Assembly (NCBI RefSeq): GCF_000224145.3
Contig: NC_020168.2
Coordinates: 4,809,480-4,873,479 of the forward strand
Origin: Ciona intestinalis
Taxonomy: Eukaryota; Chordata; Ascidiacea; Phlebobranchia; Cionidae
Direction of reading: 5' to 3'
Length of the DNA: 64,000 nucleotides
The translations under genes and the position numbers were made by a program. The notes under the pieces are model-generated. The model searched no databases, was not told where the DNA came from, and was given only the letters and a program-made list of their open reading frames with translations. Every line of letters begins with the position of its first letter. Position 1 is the stretch's first letter. Positions 23,347 through 35,894 of this stretch are shown here, piece after piece.

Positions 23347-26092
23347 ATGACTGGACAAAAGACGCTGATAGGCTTTGTTTGGTTGATTTTGCTGCATTTC
23401 TCTGTGTCTTACGTTATCAAAGATTTGAACAGCGATGGTAAGAGTATTGGTTATGAACTTTTAATACTAACGATGTAATTTGGAATGACCAATTATTGTT
23501 ATGTTATAGAACGAGTCAAAAGAGACACTAGTTCGTTGCTTCAATCGGTTGTTTTAACGCAAGAAGAAAGGGGCTTCCTCACTTCGCAACATAACAACTA
23601 CAGAGTGCAACAAGGTGCAAATAATATGCAAAGAATGACATGGGACAACGATTTGGCTACATTTGCAAATAACTATGTTAAGTAAGCTAATGCGATATTT
23701 GAAGCTGTTATGTTTTATCTAAATAATATTCCTTTGCAGAAACTGCGTTTTTGCGCATAGTGTTCATACGAGTGTCGGTCCTTACCCTACAGTGGGTGAA
23801 AATCTTGCCGTGTCGTACACTACACATCATGAGTTTTCGAGAGCGTTTATTAAAACTGCAGGGACGGAATGGTACAACGAAGTAAGTGCAGTGGTTCGAA
23901 ATAAACTAAGTCTGTTTTATTTTAGATATAGTAGGGTGGAGGAAGATGGGACACCTGTTCTAACACGATCGAGATATTTGAATATTGTGTGCTAAAGGTG
24001 TACCATCTTCCCCCACCCTATATACTATATCACTTGTATGTAAAACCTTAGTTATTTGGTTCAACTCTTACTTCATAGCATTGAGCGGGTTATTCTTTAC
24101 AGATTTCGGACTATACTTACGCCAACCAAACCTGCAAGGCTGGTAAGCAGTGTGGGCATTATACACAAATGGTATGGGCAACAACGTATAAAATTGGTTG
24201 CGGCGCTGCTTACTGCAACTCCAAGTAAGAAAAGACAGATGTTTGATTAATGTAATTCATTTCCATTTATTGTCTTTATAATGTATTTTCAGTATGGCTC
24301 AATTTGATCATTTTCTTTTGATTTCTTGCAACTACGGCACAGCTGGGAAGTAAGTGTACAAATTTACACATTCTCAATAGAAATATCCTGGTAACGAACT
24401 TTGTTCTGCAGCATCTTAGATTTTACAACGGGACGTGTTGGCAAACCATTTGGAAAGGGGGCAGCTTGTTCAGACTGTGCGAACGACCGGGATACGTGTG
24501 TTAATAATCTGTGTAGCAATTCAATAAGGGATGGAACTTTAAACACTACCACAAACAACCAAGTAACAACTACCAGCCCTCCAATAGCCAGTATGAACCA
24601 ACAAAATACTACTTTAAACTACCAACTAACAACAAGCTCAACGACCAACCAGCTCTCAACCAGCGTGGACCAAACGGTAACGGCCGAAACTAATCGGTCA
24701 CTAACCACAATTACCAACCAGTCACCAACCACAATTGCCAACCAGTCACCAACTACAACTACCAACCAGTCACCAACCACAACTACCAACCAGTCACCAA
24801 CCACATTTACCACTCAGTCACCAACCACAACTACCAACCACTCACCAACCACAATTACCAACCACTCACCAACTACAACTACCAACCACTCACCAACCAC
24901 AATTACCAACCACTCACCAACTACAACTACCAACCACTCACCAACTACAATTACCAACCACTCCCCAACTACAATTACCAACCACTCACCAACCACAACT
25001 ACCAACCACTCACCAACCACAATGCCAACCACTCGGNNNNNNNNNNNNNNNNNNNNNNNNNNNNNNNNNNNNNNNNNNNNNNNNNNNNNNNNNNNNNNNN
25101 NNNNNNNNNNNNNNNNNNNNNNNNNNNNNNNNNNNNNNNNNNNNNNNNNNNNNNNNNNNNNNNNNNNNNNNNNNNNNNNNNNNNNNNNNNNNNNNNNNNN
25201 NNNNNNNNNNNNNNNNNNNNNNNNNNNNNNNNNNNNNNNNNNNNNNNNNNNNNNNNNNNNNNNNNNNNNNNNNNNNNNNNNNNNNNNNNNNNNNNNNNNN
25301 NNNNNNNNNNNNNNNNNNNNNNNNNNNNNNNNNNNNNNNNNNNNNNNNNNNNNNNNNNNNNNNNNNNNNNNNNNNNNNNNNNNNNNNNNNNNNNNNNNNN
25401 NNNNNNNNNNNNNNNNNNNNNNNNNNNNNNNNNNNNNNNNNNNNNNNNNNNNNNNNNNNNNNNNNNNNNNNNNNNNNNNNNNNNNNNNNNNNNNNNNNNN
25501 NNNNNNNNNNNNNNNNNNNNNNNNNNNNNNNNNNNNNNNNNNNNNNNNNNNNNNNNNNNNNNNNNNNNNNNNNNNNNNNNNNNNNNNNNNNNNNNNNNNN
25601 NNNNNNNNNNNNNNNNNNNNNNNNNNNNNNNNNNNNNNNNNNNNNNNNNNNNNNNNNNNNNNNNNNNNNNNNNNNNNNNNNNNNNNNNNNNNNNNNNNNN
25701 NNNNNNNNNNNNNNNNNNNNNNNNNNNNNNNNNNNNNNNNNNNNNNNNNNNNNNNNNNNNNNNNNNNNNNNNNNNNNNNNNNNNNNNNNNNNNNNNNNNN
25801 NNNNNNNNNNNNNNNNNNNNNNNNNNNNNNNNNNNNNNNNNNNNNNNNNNNNNNNNNNNNNNNNNNNNNNNNNNNNNNNNNNNNNNNNNNNNNNNNNNNN
25901 NNNNNNNNNNNNNNNNNNNNNNNNNNNNNNNNNNNNNNNNNNNNNNNNNNNNNNNNNNNNNNNNNNNNNNNNNNNNNNNNNNNNNNNNNNNNNNNNNNNN
26001 NNNNNNNNNNNNNNNNNNNNNNNNNNNNNNNNNNNNGTGATTTTACTTTTTGGCTCACAAACTCAACGCGTATACCCGGCAACGAAACTTAA
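23347..26092 (+). CDS. Secreted CAP/SCP-domain protein with mucin-like repeat tail (gap inside)
   Basis: Exons: 23347-23437, 23510-23681, 23740-23881, 24103-24224, 24293-24349, and from 24412 into the gap at 25037. After the gap the same frame continues to a stop at 26092, but exons could be missing. The start is fixed by a hydrophobic signal peptide (WLILLHFSVS) and a TATA box 63 bases upstream. A dibasic site, RVKR at residues 33-36, lies before the mature domain and fits furin-type cleavage. CAP motifs are in order: FLTSQHNNYR, MTWDNDLA, VGENLAV, and the signature CGHYTQMVW. A short Cys cluster (CSDCANDRDTC) follows. From about residue 290 the protein is a Thr/Ser/Pro array of 8-residue units, probably heavily O-glycosylated. 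CAP proteins are secreted and serve in immunity, reproduction or lipid binding; the exact role is unknown. A MITE sits in the intron after exon 3. Confidence 0.88.
23929..24021. mobile_element. Internally deleted GGTGGGG palindromic MITE
   Basis: Only 93 bases remain: the left end TAGTAGGGTGGAGGAAGATG and the right end CATCTTCCCCCACCC face each other with a short middle. It fills most of the intron between CAP exons 23740-23881 and 24103-24224. Confidence 0.8.
24710..25036 (+). repeat. 24-bp coding minisatellite (8-residue Thr/Ser/Pro units), truncated by a gap
   Basis: About 13 units of 24 bases encode variants of TTTTNHSP and TTITNQSP. Units alternate between ACT/ACC and ATT at one codon and between CAG and CAC at another, so sub-types are arranged in higher-order order. 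The array runs directly into 1,000 N at 25037-26036, a placeholder length, so the true copy number is unknown. The array stays open in several frames only because its unit is a multiple of three. Confidence 0.9.
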
Positions 26093-27166
26093 GGTATCTT
26101 TGTAAAATTTGCCTAATATCGAAGTGACATTGAGGAAAACAAAACTGAGTTACTATTTTTGGTACTCTGCTTGAATTAGTCAGCTACCTTTTCTGTGTTC
26201 CGGGTCTTTATGAAATCGGAAAACGCGAACACCTTATCTGCTAGTACTTAAGCAGTTGGGAGCTGCATGTCCACTCATGTTGGATTATAAATGTAGTAAA
26301 GAATGGCTCTGTAGGTTCGTAGGTATGATCATATATTATTATGTAAACTAAGCTGATTGCTGCTAGTCTTAATCGCCAACGTAAAGTACCCTGTTAAACC
26401 ACACTGTACCCCGAAAACCAGTCAAAATACTAATTTACTCCACATTAATTCCTAGATTTAATATTATATAACAAGATTTATATTAGAAATTATATTTTAT
26501 ATGTTAAAACAACCGCTATACGTGTTTTCTAGCTTTGTATCGCTTACAAGAACTAAATGAACACATGCCGACCATGCATTTGTATAGGCGATTTACGCTT
26601 TGTGGGCTCCGTAATGGCGGACACGAGCGCCGTTTCCTAACTTGGTCTATACTAACTTTGGTTGAAACATGCTACGGGTAAAAACTATACTTGTACCATA
26701 ATGTCACTTCAGTATACTATGCTTGTACTTATCAAACAAAGCATGAGGCTGCCAACACCACAATACCGTGGACCAACTTGTGGGCTTTGTTTACTTGTGC
26801 GATAAACTTAACGAGCACAAAATTTCCCCAAGAACAACTTGTGGGCTTTGTTTACTTGTGCGATAAACTTAACGAGCAAAAAATTGTTTAACAGTGATTA
26901 CGCCTACCACAATATGGTTCCGATGCCAACGGTTCCGATTATTCTACCTTGTATCAACTTGAGTCGTTAGTGGTACTCGTTCAAACACTGAAAATTCTAT
27001 ATAAATTGCTCCTTCAATCGAAACGCTGACAAACACCTTAAGATTGCGACCTTAAACTGCAGTTCTGAAACGTAACAGCAGCTGAATATTAAGTCACCAG
27101 CTATTACATAAAAGGTTTAACAAGTGCTGCATCATATAACATATATGTTGATTTTTTAAAAGTACT
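26093..27166. other. Intergenic region upstream of MACPF gene A
   Basis: No gene is supported. A 44-base block at 26774-26817 is repeated exactly at 26835-26878 (offset 61). A TATA-like CTATATAAAT lies near 26997-27006, about 160 bases before the start codon at 27167, and is the best promoter candidate for MACPF gene A. The rest is AT-rich without recognisable elements. Confidence 0.5.
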
Positions 27167-30100
27167 ATGAAAAAATTGTTGCTTTTGCTTTTGATTTTTG
27201 TTGTGTTGTGTTGTTTGTTGGATGGGAGCAACGCGTGGAGAAGACGACGACGAAGAAGACGAAGTCCTCCACCAAAAATTAACTGTGTTGTGAGTAGAAT
27301 TATTGTAGATACAATGCACGCACGTTTTTGTATATATTTAGTACGGTGGGGGAAGACGGGACACCTTTAGCACATAATATCCAAATATCCTGATCGTATT
27401 TTAAACAATTAACAACGGTTAATATTGGGAGTCGTTAGGATACGGTTTTATAATTCATTGAATGCTCCTTGTTTACTAGCATTTTTTGTCCCATTTGTGT
27501 CCATTTTTACCCATTCTACTGTATACGTCATGTGTGTTTATGTTTAAAGGTGTCTTCCTGGACATCTTGGGGGGAGTGCAGCAAATCTTGCTCCAGTGGC
27601 ACGCACACCCGGACCAGAAGAATAACAACGCATCCACAGAATGGTGGAAACGGATGTCCACTGTTGGAACAGAGGGCGCCATGCAATAAGATGGCATGTC
27701 CCATCATTGATTGTGAATGGAGCAAATGGGGAAGTTGGTCCGCGTGTTATTCATGCTCCCCTGAGAGGGTAAGGATTTTTGATTTTTGAACGGCTTATTG
27801 TGCCTGTTATTCGAGATCGCAAGAGTCAGTACGAACTGAAAATATTTTGTTCATGTTTGATTTGGAAAGGGTGTTGATTGCCGTTATGCTTTACAGAAAT
27901 ATATAAATAGTGTTTTATACATGTGGACACCAGCTACCATTTGTTTTGTAATGAGAACTGAAGTTTTCTTTTAAGAACGCGTACATGATAATTGTGTTCT
28001 ACACTTTACATGCAGAGCCGATTCAGGAACGTGTCTGTTGCCGCCATGTTTAACGGCGAGGATTGTAGCGGAAGTGACTACCAAATAGATAGAGGATGTC
28101 CAGCAGCCAAACCTTGTACAACCACTTGTCCAGAAGGTTACTTCTCTTGCGCAGACGGTAAAATCTATACAGAAAACCCAATGCAACTTCAAAGGGTTTA
28201 TAAAACCGTTTACCAATATATTTGCAGGTCTTACTTGCGTCAAACCACAACTTGTGTGTAACGGTGACAACGACTGTACTGACAACTCCGACGAGCATAA
28301 CTGTAAATCCGGAATATCTTCACCCTGTGCCAGCAATGAGAAATACTCTGTTATTCCTAGTATCGGTTTAGCAGGCGCAGGGTAAAAATAACTGCAGTTA
28401 TTTTTGCACAACAATATAACAACGGCTTTAAACTGTTTTAAGGTTCGATATTACTGAAGGAAGAATAGCTGGTGAAATACTGGACAACCATCAGTATAAC
28501 GGACACTGTGATATCGCACATAGCGGTGATCATAATCAGATATTCAGAAGACCTGCCAACATTCAGAGCTACCGTTTCGAAGTAAGATAATAATATATAG
28601 TCGGGATGGGGGAAGATGGGACACCTTTAGCACATAATATCCAAGTATCAAAATCGTGTTTTAAACAATTAACAACAGTCTATGGGAGTCGTGGGGATAT
28701 AGTTTTATAAATGTTTGAATGTTCATTGTTTACTGATAAATAGGACGAGAAAATACAGTTAAAAGGCGTCCCGTCGTTCCCCAATCTACTGTATCCTCTC
28801 CCGTACCTAAAAGTCCCTGTTCAATTTTAGGACAGTCAAAAAATAACAAGGACAAAAGGTGCACCGCAATATTATACTTGACCAAAGCTTTGGTTTCTGT
28901 AGGTAAAAGTTGACTCCAGTTTTTCAACTCGTTCGTACAACAGCGCGAAGGAATACGTTGAAGAAGAAAGAAAAGCAACGGAGAAAAGCATAAGCGTTGG
29001 AAGCTCTTTTGGCTGTAAGCACGGCAAATAACACTTTATTGTTTAATGACAATTTGATATTTTCCACTTTTTAGCTGAGGAGTCGTAAAAGTAATTTAAG
29101 TCAGTCGTTAAATCCGCTCCTTAACTTGCTGTGTAAACACATAAAACTATAAAAATACGTTTGCAGTCCCCGGCATTGGCGGAGTGTCAATTAAATCCAG
29201 CAGTACAAACAATGCTAACATGAGAAAAGTAACGTCACACTCAACAAACAAAGACGCCAAGTTTTTTAAAGTCACCAGCACAGTTAGACTTGCACAGTTC
29301 AGGTTTGTTATATACGCTCATAAACATGCATATATATTAGGGTGGGGGGAGATGGGACACCTTTAGCACATATTATCCAAATATCCTAATGGTGTTTTAA
29401 AAATTTAACAACGATCTATGGGGGTTGTGAGGATACAGTTTTATAATTTTATAAATGTTCTTTGTTTACTACTAAATCGAACAAGAAAATAGAATAAAAA
29501 GGTGTCCTATCTTTCCCATCCTACTAATGAACATATAAACATCGATTTCAAATTTATGTACAACAGCACTGTACGAAATAAGTTTTTTCTATCACGCCAT
29601 TTCCGACGTCGACTTCGTGATCTACCGGTGCATTACGATTACTTAAAATACCTCAATATTATCGCCGATTTCGGAACTCATTTCTACACTGGGGGTACAT
29701 TAGGGGGGAAGTACGAATACATCTACCGGTACTCTAAATCTGCCCTGAAAAAGTCAGGTGAATACAACGTGTAAAATCAAATGCTGCTTATTCCACATAA
29801 TGTTCAAATATTTACAGAACTGTCCGAGTCGGATCAGAAGAAATGTCTTTCAGTTGAAGCGTCAGCCAAGTTTTTTGGCGTGGGTGCTAGCAGTGGTTCA
29901 AAGTCATGTTCCAGCAACGGACTTTCAAAATCTAATGGAAGTAAGAGTCGGCTCGACCAAACATTCAAGTGTTTATATATTTCATTAAAAATTGCCCATT
30001 TCATTTTGTAGATAGTTTTACTAAATCAGCGGAAGACGTGATTTCAAATGTTATTGGTGGAGATTCAGGCAAAGCAGCTTCGTTATCGTTCAGCAACGAT

Positions 30101-30628
30101 CCGAACGACAACGATTACGACGCGTGGGTTGAAACTGTGAAGCATAACCCCAGTATCATAGACTACGAGGTAATACACATTTCCTAACTTTAAATGTAGC
30201 CGGGCACTGTGTTTATAGCGTATCTGCCCCAGCACACTGAAGCGGGGCTCGACACCGCTACCATTGTTGGTGCTGTATGTGGTTAAATGGTGGGCATAAA
30301 GATATCAAATATATCTTTAGTTTATCTTTAACTAGCTATATACATATAACCGTTGGTGGGCGAATATTGTAATTCGTGTTATACCAAATTTCACACAAAT
30401 ATTATACTTCACATAAAACAGATCACACCGATCAGCGCTGTTATCACTAACTCTGCAAAACGAGCCAACATGGAACGAGCGTTGTACCATTACATGGCAA
30501 AGTATGACTTCGATGTTTGCACAGGAACGTGCTACAACGATGCTGATAAGATTGTAGGAAACAAGGGCAAAACATGCGCATGTCTTTGTAAAGCATCTTA
30601 CACCGGTGTAGATTGTCATAACCAATAG
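27167..30628 (+). CDS. Complement C6/C9-like MACPF protein, gene A
   Basis: Eleven exons in phase: 27167-27289, 27550-27768, 28016-28157, 28228-28381, 28443-28581, 28903-29014, 29167-29302, 29567-29757, 29818-29940, 30012-30169 and 30422-30628, giving 567 residues, close to vertebrate C9. Order: signal peptide with a run of leucines; Trp plus eight Arg and SPPP right after it; two thrombospondin type 1 repeats (WTSWGEC, WSKWGSW, with C-mannosylation-type W-x-x-W); an LDL-receptor class A module with the calcium motif DNDCTDNSDEHNC; the MACPF domain, whose signature FGTHFYTGGTLGGKY is near residues 377-391; and a C-terminal EGF-like module ending CLCKASYTGVDC. There is no third TSP1 repeat and no CCP or FIM module, so it is simpler than vertebrate C6. 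MACPF proteins insert into membranes as oligomeric rings; whether this one acts with other complement factors is unknown. AATAAA at 30708-30713 is the likely poly(A) signal. Confidence 0.93.
27339..27522. mobile_element. GGTGGGG palindromic MITE, intron 1 of MACPF A
   Basis: The left end is TAGTACGGTGGGGGAAGACG. The right half is diverged but keeps TTTGTCCCATTTGTGTCC and ends CATTCTACTGTA. It fills most of the first intron. Confidence 0.75.
28598..28793. mobile_element. GGTGGGG palindromic MITE, intron 5 of MACPF A
   Basis: Near full length (196 bases), from TAGTCGGGATGGGGGAAGAT to GTTCCCCAATCTACTGTA. The interior keeps TTTAGCACATAATATCCAA. Confidence 0.85.
29338..29526. mobile_element. GGTGGGG palindromic MITE, intron 7 of MACPF A
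   Basis: The 189-base copy ends only about 40 bases before exon 8, so its right end lies near the branch-point zone of that intron. Confidence 0.85.
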
Positions 30629-31801
30629 AACAATAACAACAATTTGCATTAGCGAAAAATCTACTGTCACATATATATGCTTTAATTGTAGTAGTGTCAC
30701 GTACCGGAATAAAAAAAATAATTTGGTTACTGTAATAACGACGCTGTTTTGGAGTCGTGTGGATATACGGTTATAAAATTCTCTATATAACTATTGTTTG
30801 TTTACTACCATAATGTACGATATAAGAGAATAAAACCAAAAATAATCATACTCCTATCTTATCGTATATTGTACTGTGCGGTAAGATGGGACACCTTTAG
30901 CACATAATATCCAAATATCTTGAGTATTAACAACGGTCTATTTAAGTCGTGGTAATACGGTTGTAGAATTCGTTAAATGTTCTTGGTACCAAATAGGACA
31001 AGAAAGTAGAATGATAAGGTGTCCCATCTTTCCCCAACGTACTATAACTCAAGGAACATACATGTCGTGCACGTAATGACTGATTTTATGGCTGCAATTT
31101 TCACTTTTCAATATATATGTTTATTCAATAGGAGTTACAATCAAAGTTTTATTATAACTTGTGACTAAAGTAATTCCTGAAATATGCGATAATGAATCTA
31201 TCTCATGCACAGCTGTGTTTAATTCGGAACAAATTAACTAGAAAGCATGTCAATCAATTGGATAAGTATAGCGGGGTATTGGGTCCTGATTGGAAATGCT
31301 ATATTTCATTTGGCGTGAATAAATAGAGTGTAGACTTTTAATAAAACGAAACAAATGAAACGTAGGTTATGATAGGACATGTCTGATTTCTTTGTTCCAC
31401 ATTTCAAGTAGTGTGCACTAGCTATAAAATATTGATATATAGACAAACACTTCATAATATAAGGAATGTGGGCGTAACTTGGTCAATATACAGTTAAAAT
31501 TTACAAAAAGTAAGAACCGAGTAAATATTGTGCACAGATAAAATCATTATCGAAAAAATGTGTTGGATTGAGTAACTTATTAATTAAATCGTTCTGAGAA
31601 TTTATAGAGCCATGCCTTCATAAAATCAAATCATATTTAGTTATGATATCAAAAGCTTTCTTAAACAAACGTTTTAAGATTAAAACAAATCCAAACTTGA
31701 CAAAGGTTCTAAGAGGGGAAAAAGTTTGGCTGCTTATATTATGCGACGTTTTAAGTAAAGTGGGCGTTTAGACTATTCCTTGTTGTGGCTATAATTCAAA
31801 T
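30629..31801. other. Intergenic region between MACPF A and B
   Basis: This 1.2-kb stretch holds the 3' UTR of gene A, one palindromic MITE (30872-31045) and an AT-rich remainder. No convincing TATA box is seen before gene B. No additional open frame shows family resemblance. Confidence 0.5.
30872..31045. mobile_element. GGTGGGG palindromic MITE
   Basis: The copy runs from TACTGTGCGGTAAGATGGGA to TTTCCCCAACGTACTA and is intergenic between MACPF A and B. Confidence 0.8.
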
Positions 31802-34800
31802 ATGAAACCGCTAACTTCGGTTTTTCTGCTTGTGCTTCTATGCTGTATGTTTGAAACAAACGAAGCTTGGGGAAGACGACGACGCAGAAGAGCACCTCCA
31901 CCAAGAGTTAACTGTGCTGTAAGTGTGTGGATGAATAGATAAAAAAGCGTATTTATCTTCGTCGTTGGTTAACGGAGGTCGTTATGTATAAAACGAATGT
32001 CTTAATTCATTTACTCCTGTCAGCTTACGAGTTATAGGGTGGGGAAAGATGGGACACCGTTTCTTTTTATTTTATTTTATTTTTTCGTCATTTTACTTGA
32101 TATAGTTAACAAAGAATATTCAAAGATTTTTTTGGATATTTTGTGCTAAAGATCTCCCGTCTTCCCCCACCCTACTATATCATGTTTGAATGGTATACCC
32201 CAAGTTATTATCAATAAAAAATCGTATGTTCAGGTTTCCGGTTGGGGCGAGTGGGGACAGTGCAGTCAGTCATGTGGAGAAGGTGTTATGACACGAAGTA
32301 GAAAAATAACAAGACATCCAATGCATGGTGGGACTGCATGTCCTACACTCAAGAGCTCTGCATCATGCACTGTACGACCGTGCCCTGTGTTTAGTTGCAG
32401 CTGGACAGCTTGGGGAAATTGGTCAGAATGCTATTCATGCTCTTCAGAAAGGGTAAACTAAATACAAAACTGTTAAGTATGGATACTGTATTACAACATA
32501 AAGTCTTATGTTTCCAAATCTTGATTTTAACAATTAACAAAGTTCTGTTATTTTATACTGTAAATATATTTTGTGAACTTACAAATAGTGTTATGAAGGC
32601 GAATTAAACCATGGACCATTCTACCCCAACACACGTTACATATAACATAGCTGCAACTGGTTGTCTCGTAACATAAACTTCACATTTTGAGCTGCTGGCA
32701 TGATTATATACTATATGTATATATGAAAGGTAACTTTATACTGCAGAGCCGATTCAGGAACGTGTCAGTTGCTGCAATGTTTGGTGGGGAAACATGTGTC
32801 GGAAGAGACTACCAAATAGATAGAGGATGCCCACAAGATAAACCTTGTACAACTACTTGTCCAGAAGGTTACTTCTCTTGCGCAGACGGTAAGTGTTAAA
32901 ATATATACAACTACTGCAGAAACATTAGCAAACGTGTCATTCAAACAGGTATTACATGCATAAATTCAAATCTGATATGTAACGATGATGACGACTGCAC
33001 TGACAATTCCGACGAACTAGATTGTGGCTCGAAAATCACTTCACCGTGTGCGGATAACCAGTATTCTCATATCCCTAATATAGGGCTGGCAGGAGCAGGG
33101 TAAATAAAATTCCAAATAATTGGTGCGATTGTCACTTATTTACATTTTCGCGTGACGGGGCTACGACAGAGTATTCTTGTTCCATGCACCTGGTGGCCGC
33201 TTATAAGCTACCATGTAGCATTGTAACTGATTTTTTTAAAGTTTGTAAATGAAAAAATAGTTTTGTTGTTTTCGAAGGTTTGATATTACTGAAGGTAAAG
33301 TAGCCGGTCAAATACTTGACAACAATCGTTTCAACGGCCGGTGCATTCTGATCCGCAGTGGAGACCATATGACAGTATTTCGTAAACCGGCCAACGTACA
33401 ATATTACGGATTTCAGGTACCATTTTTAGTCATTTTTAAATCGATTTTAATATTGTTGAATTTCAGGTAAACGTAGATTCAAGTTTCTCCACAAGCGCTT
33501 ATAACAGCGCTGAGCAATATGTGGAAGAAGAAAAAAGAAGAACAGATGATAAGATAAATACAGGATCATCTGTTGGCTGTAAGTAATCCAATTAACACAA
33601 AATCAACTCAAATCAACTAAAGGCGCATAAGACCAACAAATTATTGCGCATAATAGCTTATCTAACTAAATATATAGTAGGATGGGGGGTGAGACACTTT
33701 TCCAATCTATTTTGATGGTAAACAAAAACATTCAAAGAATTATAAAAACCGTAACCTCGCGACTCCCAAAAACACGATCGGGATGTTTGGGCGTCCCATC
33801 TTAGGGGCGTCCCATCTTACGCGATAGTTCTATACAACAGTGGTATGATGGAGTCAGAAGGTAAATATTGTGTTTCTTATTCCACACATAGTTCCTGGGT
33901 TTGGCAGAGTGTCAGTCCAGTCCAGTTTCACCAAGAACAGCAACATGAGGAAGATAGTCAAACAATCATCGAATAAAGATGCGAAGTTTTTTAGAGTTTC
34001 AAGTACTGTAAAACTTGCACAATTCAGGTTAGTGCATTTGCAAAACTTATAATATTCACATTTTTTTCGCGTTTTTTGTCGTGTTTTAACACTTGCGAGG
34101 CGTAGAAAGATACATGCATTGTATTCATTAAATATGCTTGGCTGTTTACTGTCAATAAAATAAAAACAAAAAAAACATCGATCATGTGACTAAGATACCA
34201 TTTTACACACACACACACAATATCTCATATACCTAAAAGTATCCGACGCGCTATAGGCTTTACAATGAATTTAAAGTGTCCTACCACCAATCTACCATAT
34301 ATATAAACTATCTTACTTTTATTTTCCGAAATACATTTTTTCTTTCACAGCATTGTGAGAGGGAACTATATTCTATCACACAATTTCCGCCGTCGTTTAC
34401 GAAACCTCCCAGAACACTACGATTACTTGAAATACCTTCAAGTTATCATCGATTTTGGGACCCATTTCTGCTCTGCCGGGACGCTGGGCGGAAAATACGA
34501 ATACATCTACCGATATTCCAAGTCTCAACTTGAAAAATCCAGTAATTAGAAATTAAGTTTGTTGTTTCGTCAAAAATTAAAACGATGCGTATATTTCAGA
34601 ACTGTCCGATTCGGAGCAAAGACATTGTCTGTCTATGGAAGCATCAGTCAAGTTCTTTGGTTCGGGCGTGAGTGGTGGTTCTACTTCATGTTCGAGCAAC
34701 GCGTTGTCTCAATCTCACGGAAGTAAGAACAAAGTATCTTTATACTGACATGCGGGGTTCCATTATGGATTCTCAAATTAAGTGGCCAACGCGGTCTCTA

Positions 34801-35637
34801 CTAACTTTGGGTCTGACTTGCGAAGTTTTATAAAGGAACAAAGACAAAACAAACTGTCCTATTATATAGATATGATTAAAAAAGATTTCTAAGCGAAAAC
34901 ACGAGGTGCAGATTTGAAGGTTTCTTACTTTTTTTCAAATTATGCCGTCTAACATTTGTTTGACTTAACATATGCTGTAGTTAAGTTGACCACTATCCAG
35001 CATTACCATATCAATTCATTCCGCAGGCAGTTTTACGAAATCAGCGGAAGACGTGATTTCAAATGTCATCGGTGGATATTCTGGCAAAGCAGCATCGTTG
35101 TCGTTCAGCAACGATCCGAACGACAACGATTACGACGCGTGGGTTGAAACTGTGAAGCATAACCCCAGTATCATAGACTACGAGGTAATACACAGTTCCT
35201 ATACAGCAGGTTATTAAAGAGAACTGAAGTTATTTTTCTAAGTGTTGTACACATACTTCTTTATGCGATAAATATTGGAGTACCCAATTTTTTCTGCACA
35301 ACATCGTGTCGCTGGGGCTACTCGCATGCGTGCGCCCAAGAAAAGTAAGTTGCGGTAAATGTACTCACTATACTGTTACTACTGTTTATACATTACTATA
35401 TTACAAAGCAATAATGAATCTAAACTACAGATCACGCCGATGAGCGCAGTTATAACTAATCCAACAAAAAGGCGTAACATGGAACGAGCGTTGTACCTCT
35501 ACATGGCAAAGTACGATGTTGTTGCTTGCAAAGGCAAATGCTACAACGGAGCTGCAAAAATTGTCACTGACAATGGAAAGACATGCACCTGTCTTTGTAA
35601 ATTTCCATACACTGGTGTAGATTGCCATAATGAGTAA
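31802..35637 (+). CDS. Complement C6/C9-like MACPF protein, gene B
   Basis: Exons: 31802-31918, 32234-32452, 32747-32888, 32949-33099, 33278-33416, 33467-33578, 33892-34027, 34351-34541, 34600-34722, 35027-35184 and 35431-35637, giving 564 residues. Exon phases and most exon lengths equal those of gene A. The signal peptide is followed by Trp-Gly, six Arg and APPP. TSP1 motifs are WGEWGQC and WTAWGNW; the LDLa motif is DDDCTDNSDE; the MACPF signature reads FGTHFCSAGTLGGKY; the EGF-like module ends CLCKFPYTGVDC. The signature has an extra Cys (FGTHFC) compared with A and C. Exon 10 and the adjoining intron start are identical to gene A over 94 bases, whereas exons 5-9 are much more diverged, which points to gene conversion. 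AATAAA at 35697-35702 is the likely poly(A) signal. Confidence 0.93.
32033..32177. mobile_element. GGTGGGG palindromic MITE, intron 1 of MACPF B
   Basis: A shortened copy with strong ends (TATAGGGTGGGGAAAGATGG and CGTCTTCCCCCACCCTACTA). It stands in the same intron as the copy in gene A, but the middles differ, so independent insertion or separate decay cannot be told apart here. Confidence 0.85.
33675..33826. mobile_element. Diverged GGTGGGG palindromic MITE, intron 6 of MACPF B
   Basis: The left end TAGTAGGATGGGGGGTGAGA is recognisable. The right end is duplicated, with GCGTCCCATCTTA occurring twice in a row. Confidence 0.65.
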
Positions 35638-35894
35638 ACTTATGTATACGCTTAATGCTGGTACAATGTACGCATATATAAACGGCATAATTTTGAAATA
35701 AATGGCATATTTTTAACTAATCATCATGCTTTAACACATTTGCAATCAATCTGCTATTAATAAACTGTGAGCAATAAACTGTTGCTTTCAAAATATTCTG
35801 CTAATCAATACAATTTGTAAACGTACAGTTTGTTGGAATTAGAATATATTCTTGCTAGTTACTGAACATAATAACACATAAACATACACAAAAC

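Noticed and set aside
24710..25036. Regular short repeats resembling a CRISPR array
   Set aside because: The units are contiguous, with no unique spacers, and encode a Thr/Ser/Pro protein tail. The genome is eukaryotic.
24735..26105. Long second open frames, on both strands, through the CAP-gene repeat and gap
   Set aside because: They exist only because the 24-base repeat is a multiple of three and N runs are not read as stops. Only the frame continuous with the CAP domain is coding.
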